From Sulfurimonas sp. (GTDB taxonomy: Bacteria > Campylobacterota > Campylobacteria > Campylobacterales > Sulfurimonadaceae): DNA of 64,000 bases. This document shows positions 34,408 to 44,836 of this stretch, piece by piece. A program made the translations under genes and the position numbers. Location of the stretch: NCBI RefSeq assembly GCF_026196735.1, contig NZ_JAPHUF010000007.1:332485-396484 (forward strand), written 5' to 3'. Below the pieces are notes generated by a model. The model was not told the origin of the DNA. It saw only the letters and a program-made list of their open reading frames with translations, and made no database searches. How positions within the stretch are numbered: the stretch's first letter is position 1; every line of letters begins with the position of its first letter.

Positions 34408-34704
34408 TTACAGCATACCAGCTAGCACATTAAAAACATATGTCAAAAGTATGCTTACAACTTGCAAACCTATGATGATAACAAGAGGTGCTAAATCAAT
34501 GCCATTGAAATTAGTTTTAATGTAGCTTTTAACCAGGCTGTACGCTGGATTTGTGATTCTATGAAGAAATTGTACTACCGGATTGTATGGATCAGGGTTT
34601 ACAAAGCTAAGAAGAGCAGCGATAATAACGACCCATATATAAATCTCAATAATTCCTGTAAAAAGAGAACCTAATTGTAGAACTGCTTGACCTAAATTAC
34701 TCAT
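34408..34704 (-). CDS. YggT family membrane protein
   Basis: SFVNPDPYNPVVQFLHRITNPAY. Confidence 0.9.
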   Translation of the reverse strand: MSNLGQAVLQLGSLFTGIIEIYIWVVIIAALLSFVNPDPYNPVVQFLHRITNPAYSLVKSYIKTNFNGIDLAPLVIIIGLQVVSILLTYVFNVLAGML

Positions 34705-35999
34705 TTTACAATCTCTCCTATATAGTTTTTAATATATTTGTATATTTTAGCAACATCCGGTCCATGTTCGGCTCCAGTAAGCAAAAAACCAAGTGTTTTG
34801 GAGAAATCTGCATCTTTAAGTCCGGATTCTTTCATTATGTGATTTTTAAAATCATCATATTCATCAAAGTAGGGCGCATTTTTAATACTCTCTGTCACTA
34901 TTTTAGCATCCTCTGTGAACTCTTTAGGAATCTCTTTTTTTGCAAAGATAGGTGCTATCTTAGATTTTAACTCTTTTGTAGTACTTACTTCTTCAAGATA
35001 AACTCTTGCAAGCTCACCAATCTCAGCATCAGCAAAACCAACATATCTTGAGAGTTCTTTTGCATCAAGGTTTTTGAGATGTTCTTTGTTGACATGTCTT
35101 AACATGTCGATATCAAAACGAACAGGGAATTTTGATATATTGCTTAAATCAAGCCACTCAATAGCTTCTGACATGTCAAAGATTTCTTTTGGCGGTTTGT
35201 TTCCGATGAGAATCAAATAGTTAGCGATTGCAGATGGTAAAAACCCTTCCTCTAAAAGCCATTTAACACTAGATGCATCATCTTTTATGCTTACCTCTTC
35301 GCCGTTGTCGTTTAATATAGCCGGCAAGTGAGCGTACTCTATTTTTTTCTCGTAAGCAAGTGAATTTCTTATTAACTCCTGTTTAGGAGTGTTTTTTATA
35401 TGCTCTTCGCTGCGAATAACTAAAGATATATCGTTTAACATGTCATCAACAGCACATGCAAAGTCATATGTTGGTGTTTTGTCCTGTGACATAATGACAA
35501 AACTATCTAAATCTTCAGGTTCAAAATTGATTTCACCTTTTATATGGTCTTTTACAACTATCGCTTCATCAGGCTTTTTAACTCTAATGGTAAATGGATT
35601 TAAATTATCAATTACTAACTCATCAGGCAGATTTCTACAAGCATCATCATACAGATATGGTTTTTTTTGCTCTTTTGCTTCTTTGCGCTTTTTCTCAAGC
35701 CATTCAGAAGAGCAAAAGCAGCTAAATGCTTTTTTCTCATGTAGCAGTTGAAGCGCCATTGCCGTATGAAAACGAACATTTTGACTCTGATGTATTACCT
35801 GAGAATACTCTATGCCAAATAAATTTAAAATATCTAGTATTTCATCATCTTTACCCTCTATGTTTTTCTCTTTATCTAAGTCTTCTATACGAACGATTAA
35901 ATCTTCGTTTCTTTGTTTTGAAACAATATAGTTAAATAGGGCAACTCTAAGGCTGCCTATGTGCATATCACCAGTTGGACTAGCTGCAAATCTTAACAT
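34701..35999 (-). CDS. gltX: Glutamyl-tRNA synthetase
   Basis: RFAASPTGDMHIGSLRVALFNYI, class I aaRS layout. Confidence 0.93.
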   Translation of the reverse strand: MLRFAASPTGDMHIGSLRVALFNYIVSKQRNEDLIVRIEDLDKEKNIEGKDDEILDILNLFGIEYSQVIHQSQNVRFHTAMALQLLHEKKAFSCFCSSEWLEKKRKEAKEQKKPYLYDDACRNLPDELVIDNLNPFTIRVKKPDEAIVVKDHIKGEINFEPEDLDSFVIMSQDKTPTYDFACAVDDMLNDISLVIRSEEHIKNTPKQELIRNSLAYEKKIEYAHLPAILNDNGEEVSIKDDASSVKWLLEEGFLPSAIANYLILIGNKPPKEIFDMSEAIEWLDLSNISKFPVRFDIDMLRHVNKEHLKNLDAKELSRYVGFADAEIGELARVYLEEVSTTKELKSKIAPIFAKKEIPKEFTEDAKIVTESIKNAPYFDEYDDFKNHIMKESGLKDADFSKTLGFLLTGAEHGPDVAKIYKYIKNYIGEIVK

Positions 36000-36185
36000 T
36001 AAAAATCCTAAAAGTTATTTTTGTGATTTTAACAAGTTTTTGATTAAATACAAGATGTATGCTTATTATTCTTTCTCCTTCAAACAACTTCTCTAAGATG
36101 CTATAAGCACAAAGATGATAAAATACAACTCTTATAGTAAAAATTTCAAATCAAAACAAAGTTTCTTTAAAAAGGTTTAATAATA

Positions 36186-38438
36186 ATGAGTCAAAGTAAA
36201 GATTTTTTACGCACAATAGTTGAAGAGGACTTAAAGTCAGGCAAGTATAAAGAGGTTGTTACAAGATTTCCACCAGAGCCTAATGGATTCCCGCATATTG
36301 GACATGCAAAGTCTATTTTTATAAATTTTGGAATTGCAAGTGACTACAATGGTCACTGTAACCTGAGAATGGATGATACCAATCCAACTACAGAAGATAC
36401 GATATATGTTGAGGCTCTTAAAGATGCTGTAAAATGGCTTGGATTTGACTGGGGCGATGCTGTATATTTTACATCTGATTATTTCTCTAAGATATATGAC
36501 TATGCTATACAACTCATTAAAATGGATAAGGCATATGTTGACAGCCTAACAGAAGATGAGATACGAGAATATCGCGGGACTGTTACAGAGTCAGGCAAGC
36601 GCAGCAAATTTGCACAGCGAAGTATTGAAGAAAATCTAGACCTTTTTGAGCGAATGAAAAAAGGTGAGTTTAAAGATGGCGAGCATGTTCTTAGGGCTAA
36701 AATAGACATGTCAGCAGCAAATATGAAAATGCGTGATCCACTTTTATATCGCATTAGACACGCACATCATTTTAGAGCAGGGGATGAATGGTCTATTTAC
36801 CCGATGTATGACTTTGCTCACTGCTTGTCTGACTATATCGAGGGAGTTTCTCACTCTATCTGCACACTAGAGTTTGAAAATAATCGTGATATTTATAATT
36901 GGGTACTAGATACGCTTGGGCTTGAGTTGCCGCGTCCTTATCAGCATGAGTTTGCACGACTTGGCATTAACTATACAGTTATGAGCAAAAGAAAGCTTTT
37001 AGAATTAGTTGAAAATGGACAAGTTAGTGGCTGGGATGATCCTCGCCTTCCTACAATCGCTGGATATAGAAGAAGAGGGTATACTCCTGAATCTATTTTG
37101 AACTTTTGTGATCAAATAGGTGTAGCAAAAGCAAACTCAATGGTTGATGTCGCACAACTTGAATTTTGTATAAGAGATGACTTAAATACAAAAGTACCGC
37201 GCGTATTAGCAGTGCTTGATCCTTTAAAAGTGACAATTGAGAATTATGAAGGTCACGAAGAGATTGATGCTCCATACTACCCACATGATGTACCTAAAGA
37301 GGGCTCAAGAAAATTGCCTTTTTCTAAAAATATTTATATTGAAAGAGATGATTTTAAAGAAAATCCTCCAAAAGGTTACTTCCGCCTTACACCTGAGCAA
37401 CCTGTGAGACTTAGACACGGGTATATTATTACATGTAAAGAAGTTATAAAAGATGCCGGTGGAAATATCTGTGAAATAAAAGCTGAATATCACCCTGATT
37501 CAAAAAGCGGCTCAGACAGTAGCGGTATCAAGGTTAAAAGTGCTATTCAGTGGGTAAGTGCAAAAGAGGCTAAAAGAGTGGAAGTAAGGTTATATGATAG
37601 ATTGTTTTCTTGTGAAGCTCCGGAAGGAATACAAGATTTAAATCCAGACTCTTTACATGTTATAAAAAATGCACTTATTGAACCTGCTGTAATTCTGGAT
37701 AAACCTGATGAGAGATTCCAGTTTGAAAGACAGGGGTATTTTTACGCTGATCCTATTGACTATACGGATGAAAAGCCTGTATTTAATAAAATTGTAGGTC
37801 TTAAAGATTCTTGGGGTAAAAAGACAAAAGCAGACAAACCTACACCAGAGCCTAAAGCACAGGCTAAAAAAGTGCAAGTGGATGGCGAAGTTGTGGCTAT
37901 GACTGAAGCTGAGCAAGCACTATTTAATAAATATACTGCTCGTTCGATAAGTATTGAAATTGCAAATACACTGGCTCGTGATGAGAATCTTTCGTCATTC
38001 TATGAAGAGACTCTATCTGTGCTTAATAGTCCCGTGAGTTTGGCCAACATAGTAGTAAATGAAGTAGCTAGAGAGCTAAAGCAAACGCAAGCAAGTGAGC
38101 TAAAATTTAGCGCAGATCAAATAGCCGAGCTTGTTAAAATGGTCGATGATGAGACTATCTCAAGTAAAATTGCCAAAGAAGTATTTGAAGAGATGGTTAA
38201 AAGCGGAGAAAATCCAAAAAAAATAGTTGAAGACAAGGGACTTGTGCAGATAAGTGATCCCTCTAAAATTTCACCTATTATTGACGAAATAATTGCAAAA
38301 AATCCAGACAATGTAGCCAAATTCAAAGCAGGTAATACTAAACTTTTAGGCTTCTTTGTCGGACAAGTTTTAAAAGCCACAGGCGGCAAAGCAAACCCGA
38401 CAGTGGTGAATCAGCTTGTAGCTGAGAGTTTAAAATAA
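36186..38438 (+). CDS. glnS: Glutaminyl-tRNA synthetase with C-terminal YqeY/GatB-like tail
   Basis: RFPPEPNGFPHIGHAKSIFINF, VMSKRKLLELV; C-terminal LLGFFVGQVLKATGGKANPTVVNQLV. Confidence 0.95.
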   Translation: MSQSKDFLRTIVEEDLKSGKYKEVVTRFPPEPNGFPHIGHAKSIFINFGIASDYNGHCNLRMDDTNPTTEDTIYVEALKDAVKWLGFDWGDAVYFTSDYFSKIYDYAIQLIKMDKAYVDSLTEDEIREYRGTVTESGKRSKFAQRSIEENLDLFERMKKGEFKDGEHVLRAKIDMSAANMKMRDPLLYRIRHAHHFRAGDEWSIYPMYDFAHCLSDYIEGVSHSICTLEFENNRDIYNWVLDTLGLELPRPYQHEFARLGINYTVMSKRKLLELVENGQVSGWDDPRLPTIAGYRRRGYTPESILNFCDQIGVAKANSMVDVAQLEFCIRDDLNTKVPRVLAVLDPLKVTIENYEGHEEIDAPYYPHDVPKEGSRKLPFSKNIYIERDDFKENPPKGYFRLTPEQPVRLRHGYIITCKEVIKDAGGNICEIKAEYHPDSKSGSDSSGIKVKSAIQWVSAKEAKRVEVRLYDRLFSCEAPEGIQDLNPDSLHVIKNALIEPAVILDKPDERFQFERQGYFYADPIDYTDEKPVFNKIVGLKDSWGKKTKADKPTPEPKAQAKKVQVDGEVVAMTEAEQALFNKYTARSISIEIANTLARDENLSSFYEETLSVLNSPVSLANIVVNEVARELKQTQASELKFSADQIAELVKMVDDETISSKIAKEVFEEMVKSGENPKKIVEDKGLVQISDPSKISPIIDEIIAKNPDNVAKFKAGNTKLLGFFVGQVLKATGGKANPTVVNQLVAESLK

Positions 38439-38442
38439 TAAA

Positions 38443-39417
38443 CTAACCAAAAAGGCTAGTATTCGTACCAGCCTTTGTACATGTAACTCTGCTAATACCT
38501 TCATCTACAATAAGCTTAATCACTTTATCATAGCTCATCATACTTTTTATTTTGCATGCTTGAGAAAAATATCCAGAGCCGTTTGTTATGGCTGGTAGCA
38601 TATTGGCTTGCATAAAAAAACAATGTCCGCTTTTATTTGCTTTTATATCTATTTGTCCAAAATCTCTAATTCCTAAATCAATGTATGCATCTATGGCAAG
38701 TTTGTTTACGCTGTTCATTACGGCATTGTTTTCAATTTCAACAAGTTTTTCTATATCATCTTTTTTCATTTTCTCGCCCAAAACTCTAAGCCTGCCGCTT
38801 GATTTAGGAGGTATTACTTCAATAGAAGATATTAATAGTTCATCATCTTTTGTTTTAATGATGGCAACGGTGAACTCTTGTCCATCCAAGTACTCTTCAA
38901 CTAGAACAGGGATTTGATACAAATCATACAATGAAGATACTTTACTCTCAAACTCTGCAAAATTGTTTACAAATGATAAGTTGTCTGTGCTATTTTCAAC
39001 TGAAGAATCTGAAGGTTTTAAAAATAGAGGATAGTTGATTGGTAAATCATTGTCTCGTTTATATTCTCCTGGAACTGCTGTAAAAAACCTTGCAGTACTT
39101 ATGCCCTTATCTTTTAAGTATAACTTTGCAAGCACTTTATCAGAATCAAATTTCAAAGTCTCTCTTGATGAACCGGAATAATTAATATTATTTTTTTCAA
39201 AAAATTCTGAGAGCCAAATATTATCATCATTCTCGGTAGTAATATATTTTACAGCCAATAAAACTAAATCCGGTTTTCTGTGCACTACATCTTTTAAGTC
39301 TTTAAGTGTGTTACATATGCTTAGTTTAGTTGTATATCCTATCTTATTGATAGAATTTAAAATACTTTCGCACGCTTTGTTCTGTGTTGTAATAATTTCT
39401 ATATTCATGGTACCCAA
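38443..39417 (-). CDS. D-Ala-D-Ala ligase-like ATP-grasp protein
   Basis: YPLFLKPSDSSVENSTDN, VLVEEYLDGQEFTVAII, QANMLPAITNGSGYF. Confidence 0.8.
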   Translation of the reverse strand: MGTMNIEIITTQNKACESILNSINKIGYTTKLSICNTLKDLKDVVHRKPDLVLLAVKYITTENDDNIWLSEFFEKNNINYSGSSRETLKFDSDKVLAKLYLKDKGISTARFFTAVPGEYKRDNDLPINYPLFLKPSDSSVENSTDNLSFVNNFAEFESKVSSLYDLYQIPVLVEEYLDGQEFTVAIIKTKDDELLISSIEVIPPKSSGRLRVLGEKMKKDDIEKLVEIENNAVMNSVNKLAIDAYIDLGIRDFGQIDIKANKSGHCFFMQANMLPAITNGSGYFSQACKIKSMMSYDKVIKLIVDEGISRVTCTKAGTNTSLFG

Positions 39418-39698
39418 CTTATCTGTTGTAAATAATATATATCGCTTTTAAAAAAAGCTACATTTGATTCGTCACATGTATATGTAAGTAATCAAGGTGT
39501 TTGATTGGTGTTGTTCTATAAAATAAGTTTAAGTAAAATTATAAGTCTGCCATCCCAAAAACAATGGAGCCTACTTGCCAACTTGTATGAAGTAACTAAT
39601 ATGTATATGTTGTATTATACTGTGTCCAGCTTATTATTGGCAGCGATTGTGCGTTTAATATAGAAATAGTTTTATAGTTGAAATTTTGTAAAAGTAAG

Positions 39699-39773
39699 TG
39701 GTGACCCCGAGGAGAATCGAACTCCTGTAACATGGATGAAAACCATGGATCCTGACCGCTAGACGACGGGGCC
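39699..39773 (-). tRNA. tRNA-Glu(UUC), with encoded CCA
   Basis: Reverse complement GGCCCCGTCGTCTAGCGGTCAGGATCCATGGTTTTCATCCATG...GAGTTCGATTCTCCTCGGGGTCACCA; anticodon loop TTTTCAT. Confidence 0.97.
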
Positions 39774-39863
39774 ACATACAGTAATGGTTACTGAGCCGAA
39801 ATTATATAGATTTATATCTTAATAAAGTATAAAAGGGCTCAGGTTTAGTGAAAATATATAATC

Positions 39864-40409
39864 TTAGTCGTAAAAATTACGAAGTGCTCTGATTATTACA
39901 GCATTTTTAGAAATACTTTCAGATTTTGCATTTTCATTAACAATTTCATAAAGGTCTAGAGGAAGAGAAATAGAGAATGTTTTTGTTTCAACTTTTTTCT
40001 TTTTCGCAATCATAGATACAACGCTTGTTAAAAGTTCGATTATCTTTTTTGTGTCAATTGGTTTTTGAATAAAACTGTTTACACCAACTTCAATTGATTC
40101 AGATATTTTTTCTATGTCATTACTCGCAGAAATTACAATAATAATTTGATTAGGATTTATCTCTCTTATTTTTCGTGAAAGTTCTATACCATCCATTTTT
40201 GCCATAATAATGTCAACAAATACCACATCTGGTTCACTTTTTGAGTATTCTTCTAATGCTTCTTCACCGTTAAAGCATGATTTTACATCTGAAAAAAAGT
40301 TTTTGAAAGTCGAACTTAGTAACTCATTTGCTACTTTTTCATCTTCTACAACCATAGCTGATAATTTTTTTGTTTGTTGCGTTAACTGCACTAAATCTAC
40401 ATTTGTCAT
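39864..40409 (-). CDS. Response regulator receiver with C-terminal ribbon-helix-helix-like segment
   Basis: AMVVEDEKVANELL, PDVVFVDIIMAKMDGIEL, FIQKPI; tail TKTFSISLPLDLYEIVNENAKSESISKNAVIIRALRNFYD. Confidence 0.88.
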   Translation of the reverse strand: MTNVDLVQLTQQTKKLSAMVVEDEKVANELLSSTFKNFFSDVKSCFNGEEALEEYSKSEPDVVFVDIIMAKMDGIELSRKIREINPNQIIIVISASNDIEKISESIEVGVNSFIQKPIDTKKIIELLTSVVSMIAKKKKVETKTFSISLPLDLYEIVNENAKSESISKNAVIIRALRNFYD

Positions 40410-40617
40410 AAGAAATTCCTTGTTTTAATATATTAAAGGAATTATAGCAGATTATTGAGTAACAAATTAAACAGAATTAGTATTGAATATGTTTGTACTT
40501 AACGAAATAGCACGAAATAGGGGAGATTAATGCTCAATTTGTTTTTAATCATTATATAAATATAATATTAATAACTGAATAAAACATCACTTTTTTTATT
40601 TTTTATAAATTATAATC

Positions 40618-40827
40618 TTAATTATTTTGTTTTTTAAACTGCTCTAGCCACTCTAAATCTGCTTCTTTTTCGTTTTCTTTTTGATCAAGCAAAGAATCAA
40701 TAATACTAATTAATGTATCTTCGTCCATAAATTCAAGCAAAGCAGGATTGATATCTGTTTTGTGAATGCCATCATATGTGTTAAGCAGATTCTGTATATC
40801 TTTTATTAGTTGTTCTTTTTTACTCAT
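40618..40827 (-). CDS. Small hypothetical protein
   Basis: Start overlaps stop of downstream-strand neighbour. Confidence 0.55.
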   Translation of the reverse strand: MSKKEQLIKDIQNLLNTYDGIHKTDINPALLEFMDEDTLISIIDSLLDQKENEKEADLEWLEQFKKQNN

Positions 40828-41684
40828 TTATTTCTCCATGCTGTATTAAAACTCATTTTATTGATGTATATATCAGTAGATAATTTGACCAGACCGGCTC
40901 TGCTCATAATTAATTTAGCTTTTTTTGGCCAAGTTTTTCTATAATTAAACGAATGAGGGTGTCCACCTATCATCTCAATAAACTTTTTATTTGTTTGCTC
41001 GTTAAATAGAACCTTTAAACCTTTACTAGAAACTTCTTTGTCAAGCCAAATTCTAGCATCTCTAAATACTTTTACTTTTGAATTGCTTTTAATCCATCTG
41101 GTGGCAAAATCGTTTAAACATGCCTTGCAGGCTTTTTCTTTTAGTTTTTTATCATATTTTAACAGTGCTAGATTTCTTGTAGATCCAGCATATTGTTCTG
41201 GCCTATAATCTCTTTTTAAACTTTTTGGTCTTTGTTTCCATAATAAATCATTTTTAGAGCGTTTTTTAATCTTATTTTCATCAAATAAAATACTTTTACT
41301 TGATTTTGAGTAGGGCAGATATAATGCCGGAAGTTCTCTGTCGCCTTTAAAAGCCCCTAGGCTTAGAATATTTCCGGTAATCTGTGCTACATAGCCACTA
41401 CCGTAGCCTGACTCCAATCCTGCAATCGCCATAATAGCTGCTGGAGGAATTTTATGTTTTAAGCCAACTTCTATAGTATCAGAACTAATATCTGAGTAAA
41501 AACTCTTTACATGTTGATATTTTCTAAAGCTAAATTCGTTTGAATATAAGTTTGTTAAGCTAAAAGCTAACAATAGCACAGAAAACCGTGCATAAGTATT
41601 ATTAATAAATATAGAAATGCTCCTGTTGTAGATATATTTTGGTTGATGCAATTTAAATCGAAATATAGCACTAATCATATACAT
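40824..41684 (-). CDS. Glucosaminidase-domain protein (Bax/FlgJ-like)
   Basis: IPPAAIMAIAGLESGYGSGYVAQITGNILSLGAF. Confidence 0.8.
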   Translation of the reverse strand: MYMISAIFRFKLHQPKYIYNRSISIFINNTYARFSVLLLAFSLTNLYSNEFSFRKYQHVKSFYSDISSDTIEVGLKHKIPPAAIMAIAGLESGYGSGYVAQITGNILSLGAFKGDRELPALYLPYSKSSKSILFDENKIKKRSKNDLLWKQRPKSLKRDYRPEQYAGSTRNLALLKYDKKLKEKACKACLNDFATRWIKSNSKVKVFRDARIWLDKEVSSKGLKVLFNEQTNKKFIEMIGGHPHSFNYRKTWPKKAKLIMSRAGLVKLSTDIYINKMSFNTAWRNK

Positions 41685-41749
41685 ATGTCAATTTATATAT
41701 AAAGCAGTCTGTATAAATCACACAAACTGCTAAAATTATTTTAAGTTCA

Positions 41750-44700
41750 TTACTCAATACACTTTTTGTCATTGTTTAAAGGTTTGGTAAATTTCAAATA
41801 CAACAACGGTAAAATAATTAAAGTTAAAAGCGTTGAACTAATCAGACCGTTAATTACAACAATTGCAAGCGGTTTTTGAATTTCAGAACCTGGACCATCA
41901 GCAAAAAGCAACGGCAATAAGCCAAGAGCAGCGATTGTAGCAGTCATAAGAACTGGACGAAATCTTTTCATAGCACCTTCTCGTACAGCATCCAAGATTT
42001 CGTAACCGTTTTGAACAAGATAGTTAAAATAGTTAACCAGTACAACCCCATTTAGTACAGCAATACCTAGCAGGGCAATAAATCCAACTGAGGCTGGTAC
42101 AGAGATATACTCACCACTAAAGTAAAGTCCGGCAAAACCTCCAATAAGAGCTAATGGAACGTTAATTAGTACTAAGGCCGCTTGTGTCATAGAGTTAAAC
42201 GAAACAAAAAGTAAAATAAATATCAAAAATAGTGCAATCGGTACGATTATCATTAGCCTATCAGCTGCACGTTGTTGATTTTCAAACTCTCCGCCGTATG
42301 TTACATAGTAACCAGCAGGCATTTTAACTTTTTTCTCTATTTGCTCTTTTGCTTCTTCCACAAAACTAACTAAGTCCCGACCCTCAACATTACTCTGTAC
42401 AACTGTCTTTCGGTAACCATTTTCATGCTCGATTTGAACAGGTCCTGTAGTTCGTTTGTATGTTACAAAATTAGCAAGAGGAACACTTTTACCATCAGGC
42501 AAAACATAATAAAGCTTTTGAAGTGACTCAAGTGATCTATTAAGAACATCTTCACCCTTTACCATTAGGTTAATACGGCGCATTCCTTCTTGAACAATAC
42601 CTACTTGTACACCGGTAACCATTGTCTTCATAAAAGAAGCTATCTCACGCTCAGTTAAACCGTAATAACCAAGCTCCTCCTGGTTAAAGTTAAGTTCAAA
42701 GTACTCTATTCCTTCATTACTCTTTTTATAAACATCGCTATTGCCTGGAACCTGTTCTAAAATACTTTTTATTTCTTCTGCAATGCGTTCAAGCTCATTG
42801 TGGTCACCTCCGAAAATATCTATTGCAAGGTCTCCTCGTACACCTGTAAGCATCTCTGATACACGCATTTCAATAGGTTGAGTAAAGACATACTCTATAC
42901 CTACTAAACTATCCAGAGACTTTCTAATTTCATTCTTCACCCACTCTTTTGATTGAATTCTCCACTCTTGCATAGGTTTTAAAATAAAGAATGTATCAGT
43001 ATCGTTTAGGCTCATCGGATCAAGACCAAGTTCATCTGTTCCGGTACGCGCAATAATAGATTTGATTTCCGGTACATCTGACATAAGTTTAGTCTGAATC
43101 TTGTTATTTAAATCAACACTTTCCTCAAGACTGATAGACGGTAACGATTCAATCATCGCAATTAAAGTACCCTCATCCATTGTTGGCATAAATGCTTTTC
43201 CTGTTTTTGAAGCAAGATATAATGAGCCCGAAAACAATAGTATAACAGTTACGAATACGGCTGTTGTATGTTTTATAGAAAAATCAAGAGCCGGTTTATA
43301 TAACTTTAGCAAATTTTTAATCAGCCATGACTCTTTATCAGGGCGTACTTTCATGATAAACGAGCTAAGTACAGGAATAAGTGTAAGTGCCAATACAAGT
43401 GAACTAAATAGGGCGAACACAATACTAAGTGCTACTGGTTTAAAAAGTTTACCCTCTAGACCTTCAAGTGTTAACAATGGCATAAAAACAATTATAATAA
43501 TGAGTACACCTGTAATAATAGATGGTGCCATCTCAACGGCAGCATTGTATATTATGTTTATTTTAGTCTGATTTTTATGCTTTGTATTACCAAGTTCCGC
43601 TGTAATATGTTCGACCATAACAACGGCCGAATCGACTAGTATTCCTACGGCAATAGCAAGACCACCAAGGCTCATGAGGTTTGCACTTAGTCCAAAGTAT
43701 TTCATGGCAATAAAGCTCATTAACAGTGCAAAAGGTAAAATCAAAGCAACACTTAGAGCTGAAGCAAAATTACCAAGCATCAAAAGAAGCACTATAATAA
43801 TAAGGATACCAGCTTCTAAAAGTGCATTTTTTACACTGTCAGTTGCAAGCTCTACAAGAGTAGAACGATCGTAAAATATATCAATCTTAGTTCCCTCAGG
43901 AAGCATTCCTTGCATTTTTGAAATTTCAGCTTTTACCTGCTTTAAAACATCCTCTGTATTACTTCCTTTTAATCCTAATACCAATCCTTGAACAACTTCA
44001 CCTTGTCCATTTTTTGTGGAGAATCCTGCCCGTGTGAGGCTACCAACGTGTACAGTAGCTACATCACTGATCTTAATAACTTTACCGTTAACAAATGCAA
44101 CGCTAAGTTTGCCAATATCTGCAATATCATTGATTCTACCTGCACTACGAACTAAAATACCTACAACACCTTGAGTTACGCGTCCTGCACCATCGTTTAG
44201 ATTATTATCCTGAAGTGCATCCATAATCTGATTAAGTGTTATTCCATATGTACGCATCGCTTCGATATTTGGTGTTACTTCATAAGTTTTGACCTTGCCG
44301 CCAAGTGCATTAACCTCTGCAACACCGGCAACTGAACGTATCTTTGGTGAAATAACCCAATCAAGCAAAGAACGCTTTTCGATTAAGTCCAGCTTATCAG
44401 ACTCAATTGTGAACATCAAAATTTCACTAAGAGGTGTACTAATAGGGGCAAGTCCTCCTTCAAGATTTGCCGGTAAATCATCCATAATAGAATTTAAACG
44501 TTCATTGACTTGCTGACGTGCCCAGTAAATATCTGTTCCCTCTTCAAAGTCGATAGCAATATCACAAATACCATATTTGGCAGTAGAACGCATTATTGTC
44601 TGGTGTGGAATACCTAACATTCCCATCTCTACTGGAATGACAATGCGTGATTCTACTTCATCTGGTGTCATACCACTTGATTTCATTATAATCTTCACCT

Positions 44701-44836
44701 GCGTAGGTGATATATCTGGAAATGCATCTACAGGAAGTTCATTATATGATTTCATCCCAAAGCCTAATATTACAAGGGCCAACAAAGATACAAAAAGTCT
44801 TTGTGAAAGGGTAAAGGATATTAACTTATCCATCAT
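41750..44836 (-). CDS. CusA/CzcA-family heavy-metal efflux RND transporter
   Basis: ELPVDAFPDISPTQVKI, MEHI..., GLAIAVGILVDSAVVMVEHI, FIALLGIAVLNGVVLVNYF. Confidence 0.95.
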   Translation of the reverse strand: MMDKLISFTLSQRLFVSLLALVILGFGMKSYNELPVDAFPDISPTQVKIIMKSSGMTPDEVESRIVIPVEMGMLGIPHQTIMRSTAKYGICDIAIDFEEGTDIYWARQQVNERLNSIMDDLPANLEGGLAPISTPLSEILMFTIESDKLDLIEKRSLLDWVISPKIRSVAGVAEVNALGGKVKTYEVTPNIEAMRTYGITLNQIMDALQDNNLNDGAGRVTQGVVGILVRSAGRINDIADIGKLSVAFVNGKVIKISDVATVHVGSLTRAGFSTKNGQGEVVQGLVLGLKGSNTEDVLKQVKAEISKMQGMLPEGTKIDIFYDRSTLVELATDSVKNALLEAGILIIIVLLLMLGNFASALSVALILPFALLMSFIAMKYFGLSANLMSLGGLAIAVGILVDSAVVMVEHITAELGNTKHKNQTKINIIYNAAVEMAPSIITGVLIIIIVFMPLLTLEGLEGKLFKPVALSIVFALFSSLVLALTLIPVLSSFIMKVRPDKESWLIKNLLKLYKPALDFSIKHTTAVFVTVILLFSGSLYLASKTGKAFMPTMDEGTLIAMIESLPSISLEESVDLNNKIQTKLMSDVPEIKSIIARTGTDELGLDPMSLNDTDTFFILKPMQEWRIQSKEWVKNEIRKSLDSLVGIEYVFTQPIEMRVSEMLTGVRGDLAIDIFGGDHNELERIAEEIKSILEQVPGNSDVYKKSNEGIEYFELNFNQEELGYYGLTEREIASFMKTMVTGVQVGIVQEGMRRINLMVKGEDVLNRSLESLQKLYYVLPDGKSVPLANFVTYKRTTGPVQIEHENGYRKTVVQSNVEGRDLVSFVEEAKEQIEKKVKMPAGYYVTYGGEFENQQRAADRLMIIVPIALFLIFILLFVSFNSMTQAALVLINVPLALIGGFAGLYFSGEYISVPASVGFIALLGIAVLNGVVLVNYFNYLVQNGYEILDAVREGAMKRFRPVLMTATIAALGLLPLLFADGPGSEIQKPLAIVVINGLISSTLLTLIILPLLYLKFTKPLNNDKKCIE

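Noticed and set aside
39699-39773. tRNA-Glu as a prophage attachment site
   Set aside because: No direct repeat or integrase nearby; flanks are ordinary chromosomal genes
43101-43571. 156-aa + strand ORF
   Set aside because: Antisense shadow of the RND pump gene
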